DNA from: Terriglobia bacterium
Lineage (GTDB): Bacteria > Acidobacteriota > Terriglobia > Bryobacterales > Bryobacteraceae
DNA: 47,716 nucleotides
Assembly: GCA_025363475.1 (NCBI GenBank)
Contig: JANYDS010000041.1
Location: forward strand, 1 to 47,716
Reading direction: 5' to 3'
Of the stretch, positions 27,149-35,815 are shown one piece after another. The notes under the pieces are model-generated. The model was not told the origin of the DNA, made no database searches, and saw only the letters and a list, made by a program, of their open reading frames with translations. The position numbers were made by a program, and so were the translations under genes. Numbering within the stretch: position 1 is the stretch's first letter; the number at the start of each line of letters is the position of its first letter.

Positions 27149-28883
27149 AAGATTCACGCCCCAGTAGCCGGTTGGCAATCTGACGCCGCAGCGCAATTGC
27201 ATCTACCGGATCAATATTCGTCAAACCACGCAGCACACAAAAATGCGCGTGCAGTTTCTCTGAAGGCGAACACGCCCCCAGCACATTACGGGCGGAGTTT
27301 TCCACCCTCGCCAGCGCGTCCTGCACGTATACCGCCGCCATGTCTGTCGCGTTCGCGCCCTTGCCGCCGCCACCAAGTTTCCGCGCCCGAATCACAGACG
27401 ATTCCATCGCCAGTATTTCCATCATCATGTCCGCAATATTCATGATGACCTCCTGCTGTTTTTCCAGCGCCGCGCCATGTTTTTTATGCGCGATTCCGAG
27501 GGTGTAAAGCACCGCGCGTTTCGCATTGGCCACAATCCGCAACTCCGCATCCGCACCGGCCGCTGATTCAGGAACTCCGGCTGCCATCGCCTGCGCGGCC
27601 TTCAATAAATCATTCAAGCCCCGCGCCGCGCGCTTCAGCGGCATCCCCGCAATCACCAGCCGGTTGATCTCATTCGTCCCTTCAAACAAACGGTTAATCC
27701 TTGAATCACGGTACGTACGCTCTACGTCATAGTGCTGATGAAAACCATAGCCGCCGTGGATCTGCACACCCTCATCCACCACGTAATTCAAGGCCTCCGA
27801 ACAGAACACCTTGATCATGCTGCACTCAGCCGCGAACTCTTCAATGGCTTTCAGTTCGGCTTGCAGCGGGTCAGGATTTTCACCTGCAATTTCCTTCATT
27901 TTCGCTTCGATCAGCCCGGCCACCCGCCACAACATCGCCTCACCCGCATAGATTCGGATTGCCATCTCCGCCAGCTTGTGCTGAATCGCGCCAAATTCTG
28001 AAATTGACGAACCAAAAGCCTTGCGCTGCTTCGCATACTTCAAACAAATCCCCAGCACATACTTCCCGGCGCCCGTAGTAGCTGCGCCCAGCTTCATTCG
28101 GCCCACGTTCAGAATATTGAACGCAATCACATGCCCGCGCCCGATTTCACCCAGCAAGTTCTCAACCGGCACCGGAACATTGTCAAAGTAAACCGCTGTG
28201 GTCGAGGTCCCTTTAATCCCCATCTTCTGTTCTTCCGCGCCGCTCGAAACGCCAGGAAAAGCCCGTTCCACCATGAAGGCAGTAAATTTCTCACCACCCA
28301 CCTTCGCGAACACGGTAAACAGGTCGGCCGCACCACCATTGGTGATCCACATCTTCTGCCCGTTGAGGATGTAATGCGTACCCTCAGTATTCAAATCGGC
28401 CCGGGTCCGTGCGCCCAGTGAATCTGACCCTGCCTGCGGCTCCGTCAGCGCATAGGCTGCCAGCAAATCCACACTCGCCAGGCGCGGCAAATACTTCGCC
28501 TTCTGCGCTTCCGTGCCGAAGTACAACACCGGCAAACTGCCAATCCCCGAGTGCGCCGAATGCCACCCGCCATAAGAAGCGTCCGCAGCCAGATGTTCGG
28601 CCACCAGCATCACCGAAGCCAGATCCAGTTCCATACCGCCGAACCGTTCGGGAAATTGAATCGCCGTCAATCCCATCTCAGCTGCCTTGCGCATCACGCC
28701 CCGCGCCACGGCGTAGTCTTTGTTCCGGATCGCCTCCAGATTCGGGACTACTTCATTGGCGAAGAATTCATCGGTCGTCCGCGCCACCGCCAGATGTTCC
28801 GGCGACAAATCCTCCGCTGTAAACACGGATGCAGCATCCGCATCCTCCGTCAAAAAAGCGCAGCCTCGCAGTTTGGGTGCCAT
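27138..28883 (-). CDS. Acyl-CoA dehydrogenase (long form)
   Basis: A 581-aa flavoprotein with the normal three-domain acyl-CoA dehydrogenase core, including AYALTEPQAGSDSLG (FAD/substrate contacts), MWITNGGAADLFTVFAKV, QIHGGYGFHQHYDVERTYRD and the catalytic-Glu motif FEGTNEINRLVIAGM, plus a C-terminal extension of about 170 residues as in VLCAD/FadE-type proteins. It oxidises acyl-CoA to enoyl-CoA, passing electrons to electron-transfer flavoprotein (not encoded here). Upstream lies a 150-base gap that may hold its promoter; downstream it is coupled to abfD. Confidence 0.92.
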   Translation of the reverse strand: MAPKLRGCAFLTEDADAASVFTAEDLSPEHLAVARTTDEFFANEVVPNLEAIRNKDYAVARGVMRKAAEMGLTAIQFPERFGGMELDLASVMLVAEHLAADASYGGWHSAHSGIGSLPVLYFGTEAQKAKYLPRLASVDLLAAYALTEPQAGSDSLGARTRADLNTEGTHYILNGQKMWITNGGAADLFTVFAKVGGEKFTAFMVERAFPGVSSGAEEQKMGIKGTSTTAVYFDNVPVPVENLLGEIGRGHVIAFNILNVGRMKLGAATTGAGKYVLGICLKYAKQRKAFGSSISEFGAIQHKLAEMAIRIYAGEAMLWRVAGLIEAKMKEIAGENPDPLQAELKAIEEFAAECSMIKVFCSEALNYVVDEGVQIHGGYGFHQHYDVERTYRDSRINRLFEGTNEINRLVIAGMPLKRAARGLNDLLKAAQAMAAGVPESAAGADAELRIVANAKRAVLYTLGIAHKKHGAALEKQQEVIMNIADMMMEILAMESSVIRARKLGGGGKGANATDMAAVYVQDALARVENSARNVLGACSPSEKLHAHFCVLRGLTNIDPVDAIALRRQIANRLLGRESYGV

Positions 28884-29033
28884 CAGTTTATGTTCACACT
28901 GTATTCTCGACGAACCGAACTCCTCTCGAAACGGCCCGCGCGATCTAACATAATGAACGAATTTGCAAAAGCTGCCGAAGCCGCCTGGAGCGCTATGTCT
29001 GGCCTTTGGGAATGGGGTACGCGCTCAGCAGGC
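28884..29033. other. 150-base gap upstream of the acyl-CoA dehydrogenase
   Basis: This is one of the few gaps in the acyl-CoA block. It separates the dehalogenase stop from the acyl-CoA dehydrogenase start, both on the minus strand, so it probably holds a promoter for the latter. A plus-strand ATG at about 28952 opens a frame, but it runs antisense into the dehalogenase and looks unlike a protein. I see no clear operator or hairpin. Confidence 0.4.
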
Positions 29034-29894
29034 TCAACGAATGCCGCGCACAAAATCAGCAACCGCCACACCAATCAAATCTGCCGAGTCTTCCTGAATA
29101 AAGTGAATTCCGGGTACCGTAATTTCGGCCTGATTCGGCCACCGCCGACAAACTTCCCGCTGCCGCCCCACCAGAATGGAACCGGGCTCCGCATTGATGA
29201 ACAGCTTCGGCATCTCACTCGCCGCCAGCCACGCGGAATACTCTTCCACGACACCCGTCACATCTGCCGGAACCCCGTCGATCGGGATCTGTCGCGGCCA
29301 CGTCAGCATGGGCCGCCGATCTTCCCCTGCACTGAGAAATGGCCGGCGGTACTCTTTCATTTCCTCGTCCGAAAGTTTCCTCAGAACAGACCCTGGCAGT
29401 ACCCGTTCCACGAAAATATTCTTCTGCAAAATCATCTCTTCGCCGGCTTCCGTCCGAAACCCCTGGAACGCACGCCGCGCGGCCTCGGGCCAGTCCGCCC
29501 ACGTCATCGGCGTCACAATCCCTTCCATGTAAACGATGCCAGCCACGCGCTCACGGTTTTGATTCGCCCACTCAAACCCCAGCGCTGAACCCCAGTCATG
29601 CAGCACCAGCACCACCTGACTGCCGAGGTTCAGCTGATCCCAAAGGGCAAACAAATACTCGCGCTGTTCCGCATAAGTGTAGCGGCCAGGCCCAGAATCC
29701 GGCAGCTTGTCTGAATCGCCCATCCCAATCAGATCGCAGGCGATCAAACGCCCCAGCCCCGTGCAATGCGGCATCACGTTGCGCCACAAATAGGAAGACG
29801 TCGGATTGCCATGCTGGAACACAATTGCCGGGCCCTCGCCCGATTCAACGAAGGCCATCCGCCGACCCTTCACTACCGCAAATTTTTTCATCAT
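29034..29894 (-). CDS. dhaA: Haloalkane dehalogenase (subfamily II-type)
   Basis: A 286-aa alpha/beta hydrolase. The catalytic set matches the LinB/DhaA type at a constant offset of eight: Asp100 nucleophile and Trp101 ([14 protein letters not shown]), Asn30 ([11 protein letters not shown]), Glu124 acid ([11 protein letters not shown]) and His264 base (PGIHFIQED). N30 and W101 are the halide-stabilising pair. It hydrolyses carbon-halogen bonds to an alcohol and halide without cofactors. It follows the enoyl-CoA hydratase with one base between stop and ATG (TAATATG), so it is co-transcribed with a beta-oxidation gene; the natural substrate is unknown. Confidence 0.9.
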   Translation of the reverse strand: MMKKFAVVKGRRMAFVESGEGPAIVFQHGNPTSSYLWRNVMPHCTGLGRLIACDLIGMGDSDKLPDSGPGRYTYAEQREYLFALWDQLNLGSQVVLVLHDWGSALGFEWANQNRERVAGIVYMEGIVTPMTWADWPEAARRAFQGFRTEAGEEMILQKNIFVERVLPGSVLRKLSDEEMKEYRRPFLSAGEDRRPMLTWPRQIPIDGVPADVTGVVEEYSAWLAASEMPKLFINAEPGSILVGRQREVCRRWPNQAEITVPGIHFIQEDSADLIGVAVADFVRGIR

Positions 29895-29895
29895 A

Positions 29896-30687
29896 TTACT
29901 CACCGGTAAACCTCGCTCTGCGTTTCTCCACAAATGCCGCAATTCCTTCGCGTGCATCGGCACTCGAAGCCATCTCCGAAAGCGTGCGGCTCTCCCGCTC
30001 CATCTGCCCTTCCAGGCTATCGGTCGTCGCCATCATCAGCAGCTTCTTCACCCCGCCGAAAGCACGCGTGGGACCCTGCGCCAGCTGTGCGGCCAGCTTA
30101 CCGGCCTCAGCCATCAAATCGGCAGCAGGCACCACACGATTCACCAGCCCCCAGTCCAGCGCCTCCTGCGCCGTCAGCGTGCGATTCGTCATATAGAGTT
30201 CCATCGCCCGCCGCCGCCCAATCATCCGCGACAAAAACCACGTCGAACTCCCGTCCGGAGTAAATCCGATCTTTGTATACGCGCTGGTAAAAGTGGCGGT
30301 GTCAGCCGCAATCGCCAGATCGCACCACGCGACCGCACTCAGCCCGGCCCCCGCCGCAACACCATTCACTGCCGCTATCAACGGTGCTTTCATCCAGGCA
30401 AAACGCGAAGCCGCCGCGTGCAGCAAAGTAGTGCCCTCAAAGACCCCGCGCGAAATCCCGTCCTGATCCGCATGAAACCCCAGTACATCCCCGCCCGCAC
30501 AAAACGCACGTTCTCCGGACCCAGTCAGCACAGCCGCCCGCACAGCCTTGTCCGTCATACACCGGTTGGCAATATCGTGCAGTTCAATCATCATCTGCCG
30601 GTTCATCGCGTTCAAACTGGCAGGCCGGTTAAACGTGATCCAGGCAACGTTGTCACGAATATCAAAGTCGAACACTTCGTATTTCAT
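29896..30687 (-). CDS. Enoyl-CoA hydratase/isomerase family protein
   Basis: A 263-aa crotonase-fold protein: [13 protein letters not shown] near residue 17, the oxyanion-hole segment [13 protein letters not shown], and [24 protein letters not shown]. The second catalytic region reads [18 protein letters not shown], where Asp stands in the position typical of PaaG-type isomerases rather than the usual Glu of hydratases. It may therefore shift a double bond instead of adding water. The start ATG at 30687 is chosen because the N-terminus fits the family; the longer upstream frame is antisense to the DinB gene. Confidence 0.88.
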   Translation of the reverse strand: MKYEVFDFDIRDNVAWITFNRPASLNAMNRQMMIELHDIANRCMTDKAVRAAVLTGSGERAFCAGGDVLGFHADQDGISRGVFEGTTLLHAAASRFAWMKAPLIAAVNGVAAGAGLSAVAWCDLAIAADTATFTSAYTKIGFTPDGSSTWFLSRMIGRRRAMELYMTNRTLTAQEALDWGLVNRVVPAADLMAEAGKLAAQLAQGPTRAFGGVKKLLMMATTDSLEGQMERESRTLSEMASSADAREGIAAFVEKRRARFTGE

Positions 30688-30714
30688 GTGCCCGATTCTA
30701 TCCTGGGCATCGGG

Positions 30715-30720
30715 TAAACT
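30715..30720 (+). promoter_or_regulatory. Putative -10 box TAAACT for the DinB gene
   Basis: TAAACT lies nine bases before the ATG at 30730 with no ribosome binding site between them. The gap to the divergent hydratase start is only 42 bases, so both promoters must share this space. Confidence 0.4.
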
Positions 30721-30729
30721 AATGCTTCG

Positions 30730-31305
30730 ATGGGCAATCCAAGCGGCAAAGATCTCAGCATTCTGATCCCCGAACTCGACGCGAATTGCGCTCGGGTACA
30801 GGAACTTTGCGACGGAATCTCCCCGGATCAGTTTAACTGGAGCAATGAGCCCGGTCGCTGGTCCATCGGCCAGAATCTCTCCCACCTCACCATCGTCAAT
30901 GGCGGCGACGTTCAGGCACTGCGAACCGCGATTAAATCCGGCATTGCCCGTGGCGTCATGGGTCATGGTCCGTTCGACTACGGTTTTCTCAGTCGAAAAT
31001 TTGTAGAGAGCATGGAACCGCCGGTCTCGAGGAAATTCAAAGCTCCGGCTTACTATCTGCCGCAACCACAACTTGACCGTGACCAGACGGTTTCTGCGTA
31101 CCTCCGCGTCATGACCGAAATTCGGACGCTGGCCAGTAGCGCAGCGGGCCTCGATCTGGCCCGCGTCAAAACCATCCTCCCTGCCTTGCCAGCAATCCTG
31201 CAACCCCTCCTCAAAATGCCGCTTGGCGCACGTCTTGAACTGCTCAATACTCACGACCGGCGGCACCTCTGCCAGGCCGAAACGGTGCGCAAGCAGTTGC
31301 CATAA
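30730..31305 (+). CDS. DinB/YfiT-family protein
   Basis: A 191-aa four-helix protein. The pattern WSNEPGRWSIGQNLSHLTIVN, with the first metal His, and the C-terminal LNTHDRRHLCQAE, with the second and third His, is typical of DinB-like metalloproteins (some are thiol-dependent transferases). The role is not predictable from sequence. It is divergent from the enoyl-CoA hydratase gene and is followed by a small Cys-containing protein gene. Confidence 0.82.
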   Translation: MGNPSGKDLSILIPELDANCARVQELCDGISPDQFNWSNEPGRWSIGQNLSHLTIVNGGDVQALRTAIKSGIARGVMGHGPFDYGFLSRKFVESMEPPVSRKFKAPAYYLPQPQLDRDQTVSAYLRVMTEIRTLASSAAGLDLARVKTILPALPAILQPLLKMPLGARLELLNTHDRRHLCQAETVRKQLP

Positions 31306-31328
31306 CTGCAGGCATCCCCAAACGGCGC

Positions 31329-31511
31329 ATGAACACTTCCGCCCCACCACCCGGACTCTGCGCGCAATGCCTGCACCACAAAGAAATCCGCACAGACCGC
31401 GACTCCGTTTTCACCCAGTGCCTCCGCTCTTTTACTGAACCTCAATTCCCCAAATACCCGCGCCTCCCTGTGCTCAAATGCCCGGGGTTTGAACCCCGGT
31501 GCGAAACTTGA
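31329..31511 (+). CDS. Small Cys-rich hypothetical protein
   Basis: A 60-aa protein with a C11-x2-C14 pair, C31, C51 and C58 and the segment FTEPQFPKYPRLPVLKCPGF. The pattern of CxxC, an 'SVFTQC' block and a Pro-rich KYP-LPVL-C tail resembles a family of short acidobacterial proteins I have seen as conserved hypotheticals, possibly zinc-binding; I cannot name it. It lies 23 bases after the DinB gene and ends 12 bases before the DHA2 transporter start. No Shine-Dalgarno sequence is evident. Confidence 0.6.
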   Translation: MNTSAPPPGLCAQCLHHKEIRTDRDSVFTQCLRSFTEPQFPKYPRLPVLKCPGFEPRCET

Positions 31512-31523
31512 AGTTCCCCGCCC

Positions 31524-33134
31524 ATGGCCGACGCGACTACTCTGGAACATCCCGCAGCAGGCGCCCCCGCGCCCTGGAAGCCGCGCTTCAACCCGTGGAT
31601 CGTTGCCCTGACCGTTACCCTCGCCACGTTCATGGAAGTGCTCGATACTTCCATCGCCAACGTCGCCCTGCCCCACATCGCCGGCGGACTTTCCGCCTCA
31701 ACTGACGAAGCCACGTGGGTGCTCACCAGTTACCTGGTTGCCAACGCCATCATTCTGCCGGTGAGCGCCTGGCTTTCCGTCTTGATGGGGCGCAAGCGCT
31801 ATTACATGACTTGCGTCGTCATCTTTACTCTTAGTTCTTTTCTCTGCGGACTGGCCCCGTCCCTCAGCTTTCTGGTTCTGTTCCGCATCATTCAGGGCCT
31901 TGGCGGCGGCGGGCTTGCCACCAGCGAACAGGCGATTCTCGCAGACACTTTCTCGCCCGAAAAACGCGGCATGGCATTTGCCATCTACGGCATGGCTGTC
32001 GTGATGGCACCAGCTGTGGGGCCTACCCTTGGCGGCTGGATTACCGATAACTACAGCTGGCGCTGGATCTTTTACCTCAACGTACCCGTCGGCATCATCT
32101 CGCTCTATCTCACGCACAAGATCGTCGAAGATCCGCCCTACATGAAGACCGAGCGCAAGAAAATCCTCAACAATTCGCTCGATTTCATTGGCCTCGCGCT
32201 CATCTCCGTAGGCATCGGCTGCCTCCAGATTGTCCTCGACAAAGGTCAGGAGCAGGACTGGTTTGATTCTCCCTGGATCATCTCCCTTTCCATAGTGGCG
32301 GTCGTCACCATTGTCTGGTTTGTCTTCAACGAACTCAAACACTCCAATCCCATTCTGGACGTGCGCCTGCTCGGCCGCCGCAACTTCGCCATGGCCGTTT
32401 TCATGATGTTTATCCTCGGTATGGTGCTCTTCGCCACGACGGTTTTGATTCCGCAGTTCCTGCAGGTTCTCATGGGATATAGCGCCCAAACGGCGGGTCA
32501 GGCCCTTTCCGTTGGGGCCATTGTTCTGGTGGTGCTGATGCCGCTGGTAGGGCGTCTCGTGTCGCGCATTGACGCGCGCTATATGATCGCCTTTGGTTTC
32601 TCGGCCACGGCGCTTGCCCTGTGGCATATGACTTCCATCAACACGCAGATCGATTTCCGCACCGCCATGATGTTCCGCGTTTACCAGACCATGGGAATCG
32701 GCTTCATCTTCATCCCGATCAATACGATTTCGTATGTGGGGCTGCCGCAGAACAAGAGCAACCAGGTGGCGGGTATGACGAATCTTGCCCGCAACCTGGG
32801 CGGCAGCATTGGGATTGCGATGTTGAGCACCTGGGTGGTGCGGCTGAGTCAAAAGCATCAGGCGATGCTGGCCGCGCATACTTCATCAGGGGACCCGCTG
32901 TTCACTCAGCGCATCGAAGGGTTGGCGCGCAGTCTGACCGCCCAGGGCGTCCCCGCCAACCGCGCTACCGCGCAGGCCTACACGATCATCGGCCATACGA
33001 TCTCCGGTCAGGCAGCCACGCTGGCTTATGTGGATGTAATCTCCATCGGTGCCGTGCTTTTCATCTGTTTAGCCCCCCTGGCTTTCCTGATGCAGAAGCC
33101 ACCTAAAGGCGTGAAGGCAGCCGCGGCGCATTGA
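31524..33134 (+). CDS. DHA2-family MFS drug exporter (EmrB/QacA type)
   Basis: A 536-aa transporter with about 14 membrane helices. Motifs are LDTSIANVALPHIAGGL (DHA2 motif D1), then WVLTSYLVANAIILPVSAWL, MGRKRYY (motif A), RIIQGLGGGGLATSEQAIL (motif B) and GPTLGGWITDNYSWRWIFYLNVPVG (motif C with following). Proton-driven export of drugs or toxic compounds is the usual role. No EmrA-like partner is next to it. The end is followed by a weak hairpin (CGTGG...CCACG at 33138-33154) without a T run. Confidence 0.92.
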   Translation: MADATTLEHPAAGAPAPWKPRFNPWIVALTVTLATFMEVLDTSIANVALPHIAGGLSASTDEATWVLTSYLVANAIILPVSAWLSVLMGRKRYYMTCVVIFTLSSFLCGLAPSLSFLVLFRIIQGLGGGGLATSEQAILADTFSPEKRGMAFAIYGMAVVMAPAVGPTLGGWITDNYSWRWIFYLNVPVGIISLYLTHKIVEDPPYMKTERKKILNNSLDFIGLALISVGIGCLQIVLDKGQEQDWFDSPWIISLSIVAVVTIVWFVFNELKHSNPILDVRLLGRRNFAMAVFMMFILGMVLFATTVLIPQFLQVLMGYSAQTAGQALSVGAIVLVVLMPLVGRLVSRIDARYMIAFGFSATALALWHMTSINTQIDFRTAMMFRVYQTMGIGFIFIPINTISYVGLPQNKSNQVAGMTNLARNLGGSIGIAMLSTWVVRLSQKHQAMLAAHTSSGDPLFTQRIEGLARSLTAQGVPANRATAQAYTIIGHTISGQAATLAYVDVISIGAVLFICLAPLAFLMQKPPKGVKAAAAH

Positions 33135-33259
33135 TTTCGTGGTTTGTATCCACGATGGGGAGCCAACCTTTGGCAGCCCGTTTGTTCAGTTTTCAAACTG
33201 CCCCTATTCGGTTGACAACCCCTTCTCATGTGAGAGCAGTGAAGCAATCGAGAAGTGTC

Positions 33260-33265
33260 TATACT
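33260..33265 (+). promoter_or_regulatory. Putative -10 box TATACT for the PD40 gene
   Basis: TATACT lies six bases before the ATG at 33272 (GGATCA between), so a transcript would begin at or near the start codon. TTGACA occurs at about 33212 but is too far upstream to pair with it. Confidence 0.4.
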
Positions 33266-33271
33266 GGATCA

Positions 33272-35071
33272 ATGCGAATTCTGACGGCTGCGCTGATTGC
33301 TGTGGGCCTTCTATGCGCCGCGCAGCCACCTCGTAAACTCTCGTTTGCCCGGGCGGGCGGCGTCGTCCCGGGTACGATGCAGCTATTCATTTCAGCGTCC
33401 GACGGCAGCGATGAGCGTCCATTGCTGGCTGCGCCCCACGACGATTACGATGCGGTCTGGGCACCGGATGGCAGGTCCATAGTGTTCACATCTGATCGCA
33501 ACGGATCAGGCGATCTCTTCCGCGTCAATGTGGATGGCAGCGGGCTGACGCAGCTGACTTCAGATCCGGCCTACGAGGATCAGGCGGCGTTCTCTCATGA
33601 TGGAAAACAACTAGTCTTTGTCAGCACCCGGGGCAGCGGGTATGCGGACATCTGGACGCTCGATATCGCCACGAAGCGGGTGAAGGCGCTGACATCCGGC
33701 CCCGGCGGCGACTACCGCCCGGCCTGGTCGCCCGACGGGCAATGGATCGCGTTCTCTTCCAGCCGCGGCATCGTTGCGCCGTTCAGCGAAGGGCGTTGGG
33801 AGCGCCAACAACTGGCCGAGATCTATTTGATTCGCCCCGACGGCTCCGCCATGAAGAGGGTCACCAACACGGGTGGATTCTGCGGAAGCCCGAAGTGGAT
33901 GAGCGACAGCCGGCATGTGCTGGCGTACTGCTCGACGGCCCAACAGACCATGGATCTTCGCCGCCCGGCTCCCGACCCGGGCAGCGTATCGCGATTGGTT
34001 TCCATCGATACGACGAACGGCGCGCTCACCGACCTGCCAGCGGAACCCGGTGTGAAGATGAATCCGTCCCCGCTTCCCGGAAATGACGTGGGCTATATCC
34101 GGAAGGATTCCGCGGAGGCCGGTATTTACTACACGAGCGGCAGCCATGGCCCGCGTGGCGCGATCCGTGTCGCGTCATGGTCGCCTGACGGGAAACATGT
34201 GGTATTCCACAGACGTCGCACCCCGACCCTGCCCCCGCAGGTAAAGATGTTCAGCCGGAATCCGAATTATGATTTGAGTCTGTCGGGCATGCTGCCTGCG
34301 TTCAGCCCTTCGGGCAAGCAGTACCTGAGTATGACGTCCCCCGGCACTGGGAAGGTGTCATCGCTTAACGTGAATACGCCGGAAACCGGGCAGTCGAAAG
34401 TCCTGTATCAGGACAAGACCCGCAATGCATTCGTCGGCGGATGGTCCCCGCGCGGCGATAAGGTGGTCTTCTCGCTGGGCGGCTTTGCAGCATTCTTCGA
34501 CGGATTTCATTCGCAATTCCTGAAGCCAGGCGAGCGCGTGGAAGGCGGCGCGCAGATCGCCATCATCAACGCGGATGGAAGCGGCTTCCAGGAGTTGACG
34601 TCCGGGGCCGATAACAATTCCTTTCCGTCATATTCTCCGGATGGGAATCACCTGGTGTTCCGGAGCTTCGGCAAGGACGGCCAGGGGCTCCGCATCATGA
34701 ACCTCGAAACCAGGGCAGTAACGACGCTCACCCCGGATTACGATAATTTCCCGTTGTGGTCGCCCCGGGGGGATCTCATCATGTTCGCCAGGCAGATCAA
34801 TGGCGCGTACGATATCTTCACGATTCATCCGGACGGGACGTCGCTCAAGCGGCTGACAAATGGCAAAGGAAATGACGCGCACATGTCCTGGTCATTCGAT
34901 GGCGAATCGATCGCCTTTGCGAGTTCCCGGATGGGCTTTAAGGACGAGGTGGCATACACGGATGCGCCGCAACCCTACGGAGAGATTTTCGTGATGCGTT
35001 ACGACGGTACCCACGTCGAGCAACTCACCGACAACCAGTGGGAAGAAGGCACCCCAGGCTGGGAACCGTAG
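33272..35071 (+). CDS. Secreted TolB-like WD40/PD40 beta-propeller protein
   Basis: A 599-aa protein with a signal peptide (MRILTAALIAVGLLCAAQ) and repeated PD40 blades: DYDAVWAPDGRSIVFTSDR, DQAAFSHDGKQLVFVST, YRPAWSPDGQWIAFSSS, and further repeats in the C-terminal half (SFPSYSPDGNHLVFRSF; MSWSFDGESIAFASSR). No peptidase or other catalytic domain follows, so it is a pure propeller of two halves, probably periplasmic and binding protein or glycan partners. The start at 33272 puts the signal peptide at the N-terminus. No Pal/Tol genes are close by. Confidence 0.85.
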   Translation: MRILTAALIAVGLLCAAQPPRKLSFARAGGVVPGTMQLFISASDGSDERPLLAAPHDDYDAVWAPDGRSIVFTSDRNGSGDLFRVNVDGSGLTQLTSDPAYEDQAAFSHDGKQLVFVSTRGSGYADIWTLDIATKRVKALTSGPGGDYRPAWSPDGQWIAFSSSRGIVAPFSEGRWERQQLAEIYLIRPDGSAMKRVTNTGGFCGSPKWMSDSRHVLAYCSTAQQTMDLRRPAPDPGSVSRLVSIDTTNGALTDLPAEPGVKMNPSPLPGNDVGYIRKDSAEAGIYYTSGSHGPRGAIRVASWSPDGKHVVFHRRRTPTLPPQVKMFSRNPNYDLSLSGMLPAFSPSGKQYLSMTSPGTGKVSSLNVNTPETGQSKVLYQDKTRNAFVGGWSPRGDKVVFSLGGFAAFFDGFHSQFLKPGERVEGGAQIAIINADGSGFQELTSGADNNSFPSYSPDGNHLVFRSFGKDGQGLRIMNLETRAVTTLTPDYDNFPLWSPRGDLIMFARQINGAYDIFTIHPDGTSLKRLTNGKGNDAHMSWSFDGESIAFASSRMGFKDEVAYTDAPQPYGEIFVMRYDGTHVEQLTDNQWEEGTPGWEP

Positions 35072-35150
35072 GTCCCCGCCAAGGCAAAGTATCCGCAGGC
35101 AGAATCCCGCGCCTTTATAATCAATACCTTACGAACGGAGAGGTAGTTTT

Positions 35151-35238
35151 AATGCCACATTTCATGGGGAGCCAGCGGAGTCTATCTGCCAAGCACAACG
35201 TCAAGCCCCGCAAGGATCAACTGAACCCGTGCATTTGA
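35151..35238 (+). other. Short orphan start of a reading frame, possibly truncated
   Basis: After TATAAT at about 35117 and a good ribosome site (ACGGAGAGG), an ATG at 35151 opens a frame (PHFMGSQRSLSAKHNV) that stops at 35238 inside the 3' end of the MazF-type gene on the other strand. The expression signals are better than the frame is long. It could be a gene whose rest was lost when the toxin-antitoxin pair arrived, or chance. Confidence 0.3.
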
Positions 35239-35526
35239 AATCTTGCCCGCGCATTCCGTTAGAAGTTCACGGTCTACGGTGAGAATCTGCGAGACATTGG
35301 CCACCGAGTCTTTAGCCAGCCCTGTCGCTTTCGACGCCAGAACCACATTACCCGGAGCGTCACCCCACTTGAGATTGCTGGTCAGCGGCACACAAATAAC
35401 AGTCCCGATCCGGCTCTGATTGAGTGCATCCCCTTGAACGACAACTACGGGGCGGCGAAACCCGGGCGCGGAACCGGTCGGTGACGGAAGGTCCGCCCAC
35501 CAGATCTCGCCCCGCGAGATTACCAC
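35182..35526 (-). CDS. MazF/PemK-type endoribonuclease toxin
   Basis: A 114-aa protein with the MazF/PemK fold pattern: RGEIWWADLPSPTGSAPGFRRPVVVVQGD at the N-terminus (read in pieces RGEIWWADL and RRPVVVVQGD), VICVPLTSN in the middle and KDSVANVSQILTVDR with the conserved Ser/Asp region. Such toxins cut mRNA at short motifs. It overlaps the antitoxin stop by seven bases, so the pair is coupled with the antitoxin first. The stop lies 110 bases from the convergent PD40 gene. Confidence 0.88.
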   Translation of the reverse strand: MVISRGEIWWADLPSPTGSAPGFRRPVVVVQGDALNQSRIGTVICVPLTSNLKWGDAPGNVVLASKATGLAKDSVANVSQILTVDRELLTECAGKISNARVQLILAGLDVVLGR

Positions 35527-35759
35527 TCAATTCGTTCCAGTATTTTCCGTGCTGCAAGCGAAACAAAAGGGTCGGCACCGGGTGCGCCGACCTGGTCCAT
35601 TACAGCGTTCATGGCTTCGGTAACCGCATCGCCGGAGTGGCGGGCAATATATTCCCGGACAGCAGCGGCATAAATATCGCTTCGCGAACGCTTCGTCCGT
35701 TGTGCAAGTCTTTCAGCACCTGCAAACACATCTTCGGGGATTGAGACCGCCGTCTTCAT
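35520..35759 (-). CDS. Ribbon-helix-helix (CopG-like) antitoxin
   Basis: A 79-aa protein beginning MKTAVSIPEDVFAGAERLA, the beta-strand and first helix of a ribbon-helix-helix repressor, then KRSRSDIYAAAVREYIARH. The C-terminal part (ADPFVSLAARKILERIEW) would wrap the toxin. It is expected to neutralise the MazF-type toxin and repress the pair's promoter. The ATG at 35759 is preferred to an upstream ATG at 35849, since it lies six bases from a TATACT box and begins the recognised fold. Confidence 0.85.
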   Translation of the reverse strand: MKTAVSIPEDVFAGAERLAQRTKRSRSDIYAAAVREYIARHSGDAVTEAMNAVMDQVGAPGADPFVSLAARKILERIEW

Positions 35760-35765
35760 ACCAAA

Positions 35766-35787
35766 AGTATAACCAATATACGGGTAT
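35766..35787 (-). promoter_or_regulatory. Promoter and candidate operator of the toxin-antitoxin pair
   Basis: On the minus strand TATACT (35771-35766) lies six bases before the antitoxin ATG. Just upstream is the 10-base palindrome ATACCCGTAT (35787-35778), overlapping the expected polymerase contact zone. Ribbon-helix-helix antitoxins bind such short palindromes, so this is a likely autoregulatory site. Confidence 0.5.
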
Positions 35788-35815
35788 TTGATCCGGTCAC
35801 CAAAGGCCGTCCCGG

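Noticed and set aside
28952-29160. Plus-strand frame starting MNEFAKAAEAAW
   Set aside because: It begins in the gap but continues antisense through the dehalogenase 3' end with a composition unlike a protein.
30688-31350. N-terminal extension of the enoyl-CoA hydratase frame
   Set aside because: The extra residues are antisense to the DinB gene and carry no recognised domain; the ATG at 30687 begins the crotonase fold properly.
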